64,000 nt of DNA, from assembly GCF_009765995.1 (NCBI RefSeq), contig NZ_LMUI01000047.1:1-64000 (forward strand). The letters run 5' to 3'. Below are positions 55,033 to 62,122 of this stretch, in pieces. Under the pieces are notes generated by a model. The model ran no database searches, was not told where the DNA came from, and saw only the letters and a program-made list of their open reading frames with translations. The position numbers and the translations under genes are program-made. This DNA is from Methylocapsa sp. S129 (GTDB lineage Bacteria; Pseudomonadota; Alphaproteobacteria; Rhizobiales; Beijerinckiaceae). Position 1 is the first letter of the stretch. Each line of letters starts with the position of its first letter.

Positions 55033-55928
55033 TCGGTCTCCTGCGGCAACGGTTCGTACACAGGTTTATTCATGGGGCGCGTTCGCAGTTCCCCAGCAAA
55101 AAACTTCTGGACGCGATCGCGCGCGATCGCAGTGTATTCGGATAGGCTGTCGCATCCGTACGCGTTGCGTCCATTCTTCAAAGCTGCGATCGCAGACGAA
55201 CCCACTCCAAGATATGGGTCGAGCACGTTGTCACCCGCTTTGGTCAATGCAAGTACCAAGCGTTCAACCAGGCCGACGGGAAATTGGCAAGGATGGTCCG
55301 TCTTCTCGACATGGTTGGCCTTGACGTTCGGGATATCCCATACGTCGGAAGGGTTTTTACCGAGCGGGTTGCCAGACATTTGCCCTTTCTTGGGGCCCTT
55401 GAAGTGCTTTTTCTCAGGATACTTCGAAGCTACACGCACTGGATCGAGATTGAAGGTGTAATCGTCGCTCTTTGTGAACCAAAGGATTGTTTCATGGCGT
55501 CCCGAAAAGCGCTTTTGGCAATGCAGTCCATGTCCAAAGGTCCAGACAATTCTATTTCTCAGCATCAATCCGTGGTTCCGAAACAGCGGATACAAAAGGA
55601 TGTCGAGAGGAAAAATTTCTCCATCTGCGACGTGATTTCCAACTTGCCAGCAGATAGACCCTTCTGGCTTTAGCAGCCTGACCGCCTCAGCAATCGTTGC
55701 GGCTTGCTCTTCGAGATAAATGTCCTGAGAGCGTTTGGATTCGTAAGACTTTCCAAGGTTATATGGCGGAGAACTTACAATCAGTTGCATCGACTGATCG
55801 TCAAGCTTTCGCATGAACTTCAGGTTGTCCAAAGTTTCGATTTTCACTTCAAGCTTCGATGGAAAGCGCAGGACGTTGTTCGCTGGCTTTTCTTGTTTCC
55901 GCGCTAGTTGGGCCATTTTTTGGGTCAT
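55029..55928 (-). CDS. Site-specific DNA methyltransferase (beta class, N4-cytosine or N6-adenine)
   Basis: A 299-aa methyltransferase. Motif IV SSPPYN (52-57) precedes motif I DPYLGVGSSAIAAL (237-250), the beta-class order. SPPY is most often found in N4-cytosine enzymes, as in the BglII system, but N6-adenine cannot be excluded. The target-recognition region lies between about 60 and 215. It is the first gene of the island operon and overlaps the BglII-like gene by 4 bp (ATGA), the arrangement of a type II restriction-modification pair. ATG 55928 or 55916 are both possible. Confidence 0.88.
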   Translation of the reverse strand: MTQKMAQLARKQEKPANNVLRFPSKLEVKIETLDNLKFMRKLDDQSMQLIVSSPPYNLGKSYESKRSQDIYLEEQAATIAEAVRLLKPEGSICWQVGNHVADGEIFPLDILLYPLFRNHGLMLRNRIVWTFGHGLHCQKRFSGRHETILWFTKSDDYTFNLDPVRVASKYPEKKHFKGPKKGQMSGNPLGKNPSDVWDIPNVKANHVEKTDHPCQFPVGLVERLVLALTKAGDNVLDPYLGVGSSAIAALKNGRNAYGCDSLSEYTAIARDRVQKFFAGELRTRPMNKPVYEPLPQETE

Positions 55929-56144
55929 TCTCTATCGTTTGGTGTGCCAACCTAGCCCTCGCAGGGTGGGTTGCGGTCACATAAGGTTACACAAAGCCCC
56001 CATGGGGAACCCTCGAATCCATTGCCAAGGTCGAGTATATACGGGTGGGACAAAATAGGAACGTGGCTTGTTTAGGCAACACAGAATGTTAGACTAACGG
56101 CGTTGATCTCTCGCTTCATGCAGCGCTTTGGACAAAGTTCTAAA
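55929..56144. promoter_or_regulatory. Upstream region of the island operon
   Basis: It should contain the only promoter of the operon. A 10-bp palindrome CCCCATGGGG near 55998-56007 lies within a wider GGTT…AACC dyad. No convincing -35/-10 pair was found and no controller-protein gene is present. Confidence 0.3.
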
Positions 56145-56165
56145 CGTATCCAGGCCCCCCAGCCA
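56145..56165. repeat. Direct repeat of the tRNA-Gln 3' end (right attachment site)
   Basis: CG-T-ATCCAGG-C-CCCCCAGCCA matches 50182-50202 at 19 of 21 positions. The mismatches are at 56147 and 56155. It closes the island. Confidence 0.8.
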
Positions 56166-56447
56166 GCGATTTCAATGATTTAGAAGATAAGTAAGCAGGC
56201 CACCGGGTGGCGTCATTAGATCGGGTCCGTCAAAGTCGGAGGGCGCGGGCTGCGAATCCTCTCCCGGCAAATGTGCCCGCATCCTGCCGCCTGATTGGCT
56301 CTGCGATGGGCGATATCGTTCAAATTTTCGAGGGCCGCCCAGACCAACGGCGGTGGGCCTACGTCGGCCGGCTGTCGCCAACTCTGCGCGGGAGACGCTA
56401 GGGAACAATCGGCTGTCGTTTGCGTTTCGACGCCGACGAGGTTCCCC

Positions 56448-57323
56448 ATGCCGATCAACCGACGAGTTTTCATGACGGGTCTCGCCGTAGCGGCGAGCGG
56501 CGCCGCGCGCGCGGCCGGCGCGGAAGCGCGCGGGCTCTTCTGGACTGCGACGCCGCCGGGCGAGCCGCCGTCGTTTCTGTTCGGTTATGCGCGCACCGCC
56601 GCGGCCGTGACCGCCGACATCGTCAAGGACGGCGACCGTTTCGCGGAGCAAGCGCAACGGGTGGTCGCGGACATTCCCAATGTGCAGTTCGCGCGCATCT
56701 CGCTGCCGCATGATCGGCTGCCTCCGATCTCGGGCCGCGTCTCGGCGGCGACGGCGGATCGCATCCGCGCCGTGATAGACAAGAGTTTTTCCTCTTTGCC
56801 AAACAAGGACAAGCTTTCCGGTTTCGAGACCGCGCTGCTGTTGCACGCCGAAGGCCAGACGCCGGCCCAGCCCAGCGTCGGCGGCACGATCGCGGAGCAC
56901 GCCCAGGCCACGGGCAAGCCGATCGCCTATCTCGTCTCGGCGGACGAAGCGAAGGCCGCGTTCCATCCGCCTGATCCCGTGGCGCTCGATCAGCGGATCA
57001 ACGAACAGACCCTCGTCTATCTGCTGGATCTTCGAGACAGGCTCGGTCCGATCGGCAAATATGAAGAGAGCCTCTATACGGCGCGCCGCACCGACGATCT
57101 CAGCAAGCTTGGCGTCGAGATGAAACAACATGGCGCGCTGACCACGGCTGACCTGCTCCCCACAAGCACGCTCGAAGAAACGATTCTTGCGCGCGCCCTT
57201 CAGGCGGTCCAGACGCCGCAGGATCGGGCGTTCCTGATGGTGGCGGTCGGAACGCTCACGCGCGACGGCGGCGTTCTTTCGAAACTGCGCGAGAGCGGCG
57301 TGCAGGTCGCCCTGTCCGCCTGA
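56448..57323 (+). CDS. TraB/GumN-like protein, Tat-exported
   Basis: A 291-aa protein with a twin-arginine signal (NRRVFMTGLAVAASGAARA, cleavage near 24). The mature part has the TraB/GumN outline: GLFWTATPPGEPPSFLFGYA at the start and RAFLMVAVGTLTRDGGVLSKLRESGVQV at the end. The conserved GxxH and catalytic-type His of the family are not obvious (FGYARTA replaces the usual FGTxH), so enzymatic activity is doubtful. The ATG at 56448 follows GAGG. It is the first gene after the island. Confidence 0.7.
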   Translation: MPINRRVFMTGLAVAASGAARAAGAEARGLFWTATPPGEPPSFLFGYARTAAAVTADIVKDGDRFAEQAQRVVADIPNVQFARISLPHDRLPPISGRVSAATADRIRAVIDKSFSSLPNKDKLSGFETALLLHAEGQTPAQPSVGGTIAEHAQATGKPIAYLVSADEAKAAFHPPDPVALDQRINEQTLVYLLDLRDRLGPIGKYEESLYTARRTDDLSKLGVEMKQHGALTTADLLPTSTLEETILARALQAVQTPQDRAFLMVAVGTLTRDGGVLSKLRESGVQVALSA

Positions 57324-57353
57324 CGTCCTCCCTCGGTCGCGGCGCCGTATGCG

Positions 57354-57650
57354 TTAGGCGGCCGTCGCCAAGAACATTTCGATTTCCGCGGCTGTGTAAG
57401 CGCGAAGCAATTGCGTGCGGATGAAGCCCTTCTTGTTCATGATGAGGAGAAGCGCGTCCGCGGCTGGTTGGTCGGGCCCTTCCAGGATCGTCACCATGTC
57501 GTATTGCTGGCCACGCATCCAGAAAACATCTCTTACGGTCACCCCGAATTGCTTCGCGAGAGCCTTGAAGTCATTTGTTCGGCTGACGGTCTGATCGATT
57601 TCGCGGATTCCTTGATCGGTATAGGTTCCGAACGCGACATAGATCGCCAT
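57354..57650 (-). CDS. GYD-domain protein
   Basis: A 98-aa protein starting MAIYVAFGTYTDQGIREIDQTVSR. The whole length matches the GYD family (ferredoxin-like dimeric fold), with DVFWMRGQQYDMVTILEGPD in the middle. The function of the family is unknown. A strong GGGAGG site precedes the ATG. Confidence 0.88.
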   Translation of the reverse strand: MAIYVAFGTYTDQGIREIDQTVSRTNDFKALAKQFGVTVRDVFWMRGQQYDMVTILEGPDQPAADALLLIMNKKGFIRTQLLRAYTAAEIEMFLATAA

Positions 57651-57969
57651 GACAACCTCCCGGGTTGGATAGGGGAACCCCGCCCGCAGGACGCGGAGGG
57701 TCCATGACAACGCGCGAAGCTCACAAAGGTGACGGCGGGTTTCGGCGACGGCGAACATGGGAAACGAGGCTGCTCCAGCAAGGCGCATCCGCCCGACTAA
57801 GCGCGACCTTTCGCAAACTCCCGCCCCACGCCCTTAAAGCCCTACAGGCGGATTTCAGCGTCGGGTGGGATGATTTTGGAAGCAGGCTTGGTCGAGGGGC
57901 GCGGGCGGCGTTTGCCCGCGTAACGTTCGCGTTACCGGGGCTTCAAGTTTTCGCGGTCATTCATATCTC

Positions 57970-58091
57970 CACAGCGTCGGCTTGGGGTCCCCATACCTTC
58001 GGACGACTTGCGCGATTGAGCTGGTCCTGCCCCCCATTTCCGGCTCTCGCGCCGCGGCCCGCGCCTCCCGCAGAGGCGCGGGCCGCTTTTT
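57970..58091 (+). ncRNA. Candidate small RNA 1
   Basis: A transcript ending at the terminator 58054-58091 must begin in this region, because upstream genes face away. The segment just before contains a C-rich run (CTGCCCCCCATTTCC near 58027-58041). The start is unknown, and a weak heat-shock-like CTTCAA/CATATC pair lies near 57950-57968. Confidence 0.25.
58054..58091 (+). terminator. Orphan rho-independent terminator 1
   Basis: A perfect 14-bp stem GCGGCCCGCGCCTC / GAGGCGCGGGCCGC with a 5-nt loop is followed by TTTTT. Confidence 0.8.
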
Positions 58092-58145
58092 ATCCTTCGA
58101 GCTCGCGTTTTGAATGAGGCTGTCCCGTCGCCGTTCGAACTCTCA

Positions 58146-58161
58146 CAGCGAGCGCGGCTAC
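58146..58161. repeat. 16-bp repeat unit, copy A
   Basis: CAGCGAGCGCGGCTAC recurs as the right arm and, with one change, inverted as the left arm of the palindrome at 58617-58682. Confidence 0.6.
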
Positions 58162-58189
58162 AGGAACTTGCCCCCGGCCGGCGGGAACC

Positions 58190-58312
58190 GTTTCGGGCTT
58201 GCGGGAATTATCCCCGCATCGGTCATCCGATTTAAGCAACCTTCGGACTCTCCCCAGTTCCGATTTTATTCCTTCGGTCCGCGCTTCTCTTTTGGCGTGG
58301 GCCGTTTTTTTT
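58190..58312 (+). ncRNA. Candidate small RNA 2
   Basis: A series of hairpins precedes a strong terminator: GCGGG-AATTATC-CCCGC near 58200-58217, TCGG-TCAT-CCGA, and CGGA-CTCTCCCCAGT-TCCG with a C-rich loop. The start is not defined. The C-rich loop could pair with purine-rich ribosome sites. Confidence 0.3.
58275..58312 (+). terminator. Orphan rho-independent terminator 2
   Basis: CGGTCCGCGC and GCGTGGGCCG form a 10-bp stem with two G-U pairs, followed by eight T residues. Confidence 0.75.
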
Positions 58313-58345
58313 GGGGGTCTCGCTAGGCGGGAGCTCCCGCAGCAA

Positions 58346-58534
58346 TCAGCCGTGGTCGGTCACGCTGTGGAAAGCCCTCGCCGGCCATGCGACGGCATTG
58401 GGCAGCGCCTGCGTGACGCTCGAAGCGAGCTCCGCCGCCGAAGCGCTGCTCCATTTGGCCTGAATCGTCGGCGAAAGCGCGACGCCAACGCCGACGAGGT
58501 AGACGATCACTATCAAGGCAATCAGTGCGCGCAT
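58346..58534 (-). CDS. Small single-span membrane protein (62 aa)
   Basis: The N-terminus MRALIALIVIVYLVGVGVALSP is one hydrophobic helix, followed by a soluble tail (SSASAAELASSVTQALPNAVAWPARAFHS). An AGGAG site lies 9 bp upstream of the ATG. The sequence has the composition of a genuine small inner-membrane protein conserved in relatives. The function is unknown. Confidence 0.65.
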   Translation of the reverse strand: MRALIALIVIVYLVGVGVALSPTIQAKWSSASAAELASSVTQALPNAVAWPARAFHSVTDHG

Positions 58535-58616
58535 CGATCTGTTCTCCTAAAGGCCAGGGTTAACGTCGCGCGCGCGCAATCGTTCCGCGCCGGGTTTTGG
58601 ACGTGGCGTGGCTCGT

Positions 58617-58682
58617 GTAGCCGCGGTCGCTGACCGCGGCCCGCTCAGTTAGGCGCCCGCCGCGCTCAGCGAGCGCGGCTAC
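58617..58682. repeat. REP-like palindrome
   Basis: GTAGCCGCGGTCGCTGA (58617-58633) and TCAGCGAGCGCGGCTAC (58666-58682) are inverse copies with one mismatch. The unit also occurs singly at 58146-58161. Confidence 0.7.
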
Positions 58683-58711
58683 ATGAGACCGCCGCGCCTC
58701 GCAGCCTCACG

Positions 58712-58753
58712 AAAAAAGGGCCGCCGAGAGGAAGGGGTTCTCTCAGGCGGCCC
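58712..58753 (-). terminator. Orphan rho-independent terminator 3
   Basis: GGGCCGCCGAGAG pairs with CTCTC-A-GGCGGCCC (one bulge). On the minus strand it is followed by TTTTTT. Confidence 0.8.
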
Positions 58754-58790
58754 AGAGCCGTGAAGGGCTGGGGGGCATTCATCACGGCGC
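58712..58790 (-). ncRNA. Candidate small RNA 3 (about 80 nt, minus strand)
   Basis: On the minus strand, a stress-type promoter (58797-58823) is followed within 10 nt by a hairpin CCGTGA/TCACGG (58758-58787) whose 18-nt loop contains CCCCCC. Immediately after comes a long terminator hairpin with six T residues. Promoter, structured body and terminator together fit a small regulatory RNA with a C-rich anti-ribosome-site loop. No protein frame fits this segment. Confidence 0.5.
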
Positions 58791-58796
58791 GCCCTC

Positions 58797-58823
58797 AAAA
58801 CAGACGACGCGGCGGAAGGTTCC
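58797..58823 (-). promoter_or_regulatory. EcfG-like promoter of the sRNA candidate
   Basis: Minus-strand GGAAC-N16-TGTTTT is close to the alphaproteobacterial general-stress consensus GGAAC-N16/17-CGTT. The first base of the -10 element deviates. Confidence 0.4.
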
Positions 58824-58982
58824 GCGACTTTTTAAAAAATATCCGGGGCGGCGATTTTGCGTCCGCCGGGATAGGAATAGCGTCAGACCGGCGCAGCGAA
58901 AGCCGCCAAATTCCAAAACGCCGACGATTCGACTCAATTCCCTCCCAATGCTTGACTGCACGGCGGAGAAGGGAGAGCGGTC

Positions 58983-59216
58983 ATGCCGAAGCGGTTTGAA
59001 TCGCAGGCCTATAGTCCTGAGGCGACCAGACTGATGAAAGACGCCTTCGAAGAGGCGTGGCTCAAGGTCAAGATCGTCGAACAAGACGCGGATCTGACGC
59101 GTCAGCTCCTGGCGAGCGCGATCATCGATCAGGTGAACGCCGGCGTTCAGGACCGCGACAAGATCGTCGCCGCCGCTGTCGCGACTTTAGCGGTGGCGCG
59201 CAACGTGTCGCGCTAG
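58983..59216 (+). CDS. Conserved hypothetical protein (77 aa)
   Basis: A small helical protein MPKRFESQAYSPEATRLMKDAFEEAWLKVK... with an amphipathic helical pattern throughout and no signal or TM segment. GGAGAAGGGAGAGCGGTC ahead of the ATG gives a good ribosome site. It resembles short hypothetical proteins common in Hyphomicrobiales that are annotated without function. Confidence 0.7.
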   Translation: MPKRFESQAYSPEATRLMKDAFEEAWLKVKIVEQDADLTRQLLASAIIDQVNAGVQDRDKIVAAAVATLAVARNVSR

Positions 59217-59287
59217 CGCGCTGGAACCTGGACAGGACAGACGGCGTTTACCATATGCCGCATCATGGTCGGCATGTGAGCAAGGTT

Positions 59288-59557
59288 ATGACCAACAATG
59301 TACGTAGACGCTGCGCGCTTTTGATCGCCTTCATGGCGTCGATGGCGACCGGCGCCGCCGCCAGCGGCATCGGCGACATTACCGGAACTTCGACGCCAGA
59401 GGTGGTGACGCCTTCAACCACCCCGGCGCCGCAAACCCCGGCCTATCCCTCGCCCCCCGTTGGGTCGGGCGCCCCCGCATTTCCCGGATCGCCATACGCG
59501 GCGCATCAGCGCATGAGCGCTCCGCGCGTCGTCGCGCCCGTCAAACCGCACGGTTAG
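59288..59557 (+). CDS. Small secreted Pro-rich protein (89 aa)
   Basis: MTNNVRRRCALLIAFMASMATGAAASG is a Sec signal peptide. The mature part is about 60 residues, rich in Pro, Thr and Ala. The start is uncertain: ATG 59288 fits the signal peptide, while an in-frame ATG at 59255 is also possible. The function is unknown. It lies 71 bp after the preceding small gene. Confidence 0.55.
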   Translation: MTNNVRRRCALLIAFMASMATGAAASGIGDITGTSTPEVVTPSTTPAPQTPAYPSPPVGSGAPAFPGSPYAAHQRMSAPRVVAPVKPHG

Positions 59558-59776
59558 GGAGCGCGACGATGCGGGGGCGGATCGACGCAAGCCGCTCATT
59601 CGCTGGCGAACGGCCGCGGCGCAAATAAGCAACGGCGGAGATGGAACCTTTGGCGGACTTGTCCGTTTCGGCGAAGCCGCGACTGTTCTCCTCCCGGTTC
59701 GTCGCGGCTGGGCCGCCTTGAGATGGCCACATCTCGGCGGCCCGCAAGACCCTCGTCCTGCCGGGGTGCAGGCGCG

Positions 59777-60226
59777 TTACGACGCCCCTACGCCCCTGGC
59801 GAGCGTAGGATAGGATCGGGGATGAACGCCATCCCGGCCGCTTGAGAACGCGACCGAGGAATCGCCATGCGCGCCGGCCACGGCGCGCACCGCCGCGGCG
59901 GCCTGGGCGTTGCGGGGCACGATCCATATGACCCGGCCCGCGCGAACCTTTTGGCGTATGGCTTCGAGATTGCCCCGCAAGGCCCTATTGGCGGGATCGT
60001 TCGATCCGGCGCTGATCGCCGCCCATTCGGCGGTCGGCGCGCCCGTGGCGAGGCGCGCGATCGCGCCGGACGGCAGTCCCACCTTGGCGCGGGATTCGCA
60101 TCGGGAAAACTGGCCGGCGAGGCCGACGGCGATGCTGTCGCCGATGACAAGGCATTGGGCGGAGGCGGGGCCAGCGCATAGGCAGGCGAAGGCCGCCGCC
60201 GCGAGGCGGGCTTTGTTATAGATCAT
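59777..60226 (-). CDS. Small secreted SGNH-hydrolase-like protein
   Basis: A 149-aa protein with a signal peptide (…AAFACLCAGPASA, cleavage near 23). It shows the three SGNH landmarks: block I VIGDSIAVG (Ser31), block III-like SAGSNDPAN (Asn76) and block V D132-G-V-H135. The order and spacing are right for a Ser-Asp-His esterase/lipase-like fold, although the domain is unusually short (families are normally 180-220 aa). The substrate is unknown. It probably acts in the periplasm. Confidence 0.7.
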   Translation of the reverse strand: MIYNKARLAAAAFACLCAGPASAQCLVIGDSIAVGLAGQFSRCESRAKVGLPSGAIARLATGAPTAEWAAISAGSNDPANRALRGNLEAIRQKVRAGRVIWIVPRNAQAAAAVRAVAGAHGDSSVAFSSGRDGVHPRSYPTLARGVGAS

Positions 60227-60425
60227 ATTTTAAGGCTTCTCTTGTTGATGCAGCGGGCTGCGTGGAACGAGACCGACGCAGCGCGCAGGCTCTGGAGCCG
60301 GGCCCCTTAAAGCCGGGATGAGGCGAGATTGCGTCAAAGCCTCGATGGGCCAGCGCCGGCGCCGTGCAAAAGGCCGCAAAACCAAATGTGGTAAAAGGTC
60401 AGCGATGCTGACAGAGTGCGCCGCT

Positions 60426-62039
60426 TCAGAAGGGCGTCGGCTGCGGCAGCACGAAAATCTGACCGGGATAGATGAGCCGGGGATTGCGGATTTGCCCGGC
60501 ATTGGCGGCGTAAATCTGCGTATAGCGAAGGCCGTTGCCGTAAATCTGCGCGCTAATCGCCCAGAGGCTGTCGCCGGGAACGACTCTCTTGGTGTCGATG
60601 CGCCTGACGATGGCATGGGCCGCGTCCGCGGGTTGCGCATCTGCGACCGAGGCCGGCGGCGCAGACGCCGCTGGAAGCGGCGCGACCGCTGAATTGGCTG
60701 CGGGCGGCGCGGATGCGACCCCCGACGCGCCGGAAGCAGCGACGGCCGGCGGCGAAGCAGTCGCGGGCGGGACCGCCGGAGGCGCAGCGGCGGCAGGCGG
60801 GGAAGCGGCAGGCGCTGGCGCCGGCGTCAGCGCAGCAATCGCCTTTTGCGGTTCCGGCGCAGGGGGCCGCGCCGGCGCGGCGACGGGCGGCGCGGAGGGA
60901 GGCGGCTTGGGCGCGACCAGTTCGGCCAGATGCTGGGGATAGTTGAACGGCACTTCCGCGCGTGAAATCACGGAATCCTTGGTCGCATCGATCTCATCGG
61001 CGCGGATGGAATAGGCGCCGCCGCTCATGCCGTGTTCGACGGTGAGAGACCAGAGTCCATTGGCCCCGGCCGTGACATTGGCGAGGAAAGAGCCGTTGAG
61101 ATAGAGGCGCAGCAACGCGCCGGCCGGCGCCGCGCCAGTCGCCACCATGCGGCCCGCTTCATCGGCGGCGACGCCGGAGATAACGGTGCGCGCCGCCGCC
61201 GCGGCGGCGGGCGCGGACGCTTCGCTCCTGGCGACGACGATGGGTTCGGCTGGCTTTGCGGGCGCTGGCGCCGCGGCATTTTGTTGAGGAGGACTCTTTG
61301 GTGTCTGGGCGGGAGCCTCAATCGCGCGCACCGCCGGCGCCGGTAGCGCGACGGCGCTCGACTGAGCAGGATTTTTCGCGGGCTGCGCAGACGCCACCTT
61401 CGCGGGCGGAGCGGACGCAGACGGTGGGCTCGCCGTCGTCGCGGGGATAGACGCCGCGGAGGCGATCGTGGGACCAGGCGCCGGCTTCGCCGGCGGCTGC
61501 GGCACATCGATCCCCACGATCCCGGGCGATTGGACAGGCGGACCATCGCCGACGCGTGCGGTCAGGCCAAGCGCATGGGCGCCAGGCGCAAAGGCGGGCG
61601 GAATCATCACAAATTGTCCAGCCTCGTCGGCATCCGCTTCGGCGACCACCTCACCGTGATCGGTCATCGCCACTTTCGCCTTCGGCGCGCCGTGACCGGC
61701 GATGACCGCCTCCCCCGTCGGTTCAACGCGAACGATATCGAATTGTGGACTCGGCAAATCTGCTTGCGGAGCGGGCGCCGGCTGTTTTGGCGCTGGCGGC
61801 GAAACGGCAGGGACCGCCTGCGCTGGGGGCGCCGACCCGACTATAGTCGGCGCGCTGGCGGGCGCCGCCGCAACCGTTTGCGGAGGGCTGTTTGGGGCAT
61901 GGGACGCCGGACTGAGCAGTTGCGCCGGGGGGCCCGCCTGGACTGCCTGACGCTGGTAACGCCAGACGACGCCCCCTGCCCCTACAGCCGCTACGGCGCC
62001 GAACGCCGCCGCCCAATATATCGCTCCCTTTTGCAACAT
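60426..62039 (-). CDS. LysM-domain, Ala/Pro-rich envelope protein
   Basis: A 537-aa protein. One N-terminal TM anchor (AIYWAAAFGAVAAVGAGGVVW) is followed by long Ala/Pro-rich linkers. Two Ig-like/bacterial carbohydrate-module-like segments are at about 100-185 (VEPTGEAVIAGHGAPKAKVAM) and about 285-365 (AGALLRLYLNGSFLANVTAGANGLWSL). A C-terminal LysM domain is at about 480-535 (RVVPGDSLWAISAQIYGNGLRYTQIYAANAGQIRNPRLIYPGQIFVLP). It probably binds peptidoglycan from the inner membrane. This architecture is common in alphaproteobacteria, with no known enzymatic role. Confidence 0.85.
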   Translation of the reverse strand: MLQKGAIYWAAAFGAVAAVGAGGVVWRYQRQAVQAGPPAQLLSPASHAPNSPPQTVAAAPASAPTIVGSAPPAQAVPAVSPPAPKQPAPAPQADLPSPQFDIVRVEPTGEAVIAGHGAPKAKVAMTDHGEVVAEADADEAGQFVMIPPAFAPGAHALGLTARVGDGPPVQSPGIVGIDVPQPPAKPAPGPTIASAASIPATTASPPSASAPPAKVASAQPAKNPAQSSAVALPAPAVRAIEAPAQTPKSPPQQNAAAPAPAKPAEPIVVARSEASAPAAAAAARTVISGVAADEAGRMVATGAAPAGALLRLYLNGSFLANVTAGANGLWSLTVEHGMSGGAYSIRADEIDATKDSVISRAEVPFNYPQHLAELVAPKPPPSAPPVAAPARPPAPEPQKAIAALTPAPAPAASPPAAAAPPAVPPATASPPAVAASGASGVASAPPAANSAVAPLPAASAPPASVADAQPADAAHAIVRRIDTKRVVPGDSLWAISAQIYGNGLRYTQIYAANAGQIRNPRLIYPGQIFVLPQPTPF

Positions 62040-62122
62040 CGCGCATCGCCCTTAGCGCCATCTTTGGCGATGGTCGTTTCATTGGGCGCGAGTTTGCACC
62101 CGGACCGAAGTGGCGACAACCC

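Larger units (their letters stand above)
50182..56165. mobile_element. Genomic island of about 6 kb inserted at tRNA-Gln, bounded by direct repeats
   Basis: The 3' end of the tRNA (50182-50202, containing ATCCAGGTCCCCCAGCCA) recurs at 56145-56165 with 19 of 21 bases matching. This is the footprint of site-specific integration by a tyrosine recombinase. The DNA between has visibly lower GC and richer use of A/T-ending codons than either flank. The only cargo is one five-gene minus-strand operon with nuclease, helicase, ParB-like and methyltransferase genes. No integrase, excisionase or transposase gene was found, so the island is either a remnant or depends on a recombinase in trans. Confidence 0.8.
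57651..58345. other. 695-bp region without a protein gene, with two orphan plus-strand terminators
   Basis: No ORF here shows credible protein composition. The region contains several hairpins, e.g. GCGGGC-N7-GCCCGC at 57901-57919 and GTAAC-N6-GTTAC near 57920-57935, and two strong intrinsic terminators on the plus strand. The neighbouring genes are on the minus strand. Short plus-strand transcripts are therefore likely. Confidence 0.5.
58535..58982. other. Intergenic region holding a palindromic repeat and a minus-strand sRNA candidate
   Basis: No protein gene is supported in these 448 bases. The region contains the REP-like palindrome at 58617-58682, an orphan minus-strand terminator at 58712-58753, and an upstream sigma-factor-like promoter, described separately. 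Confidence 0.6.

Noticed and set aside
57665-58117. 150-codon plus-strand ORF in the sRNA region
   Set aside because: The composition is typical of chance GC-rich frames, it runs through a strong terminator stem, and it has no ribosome site.
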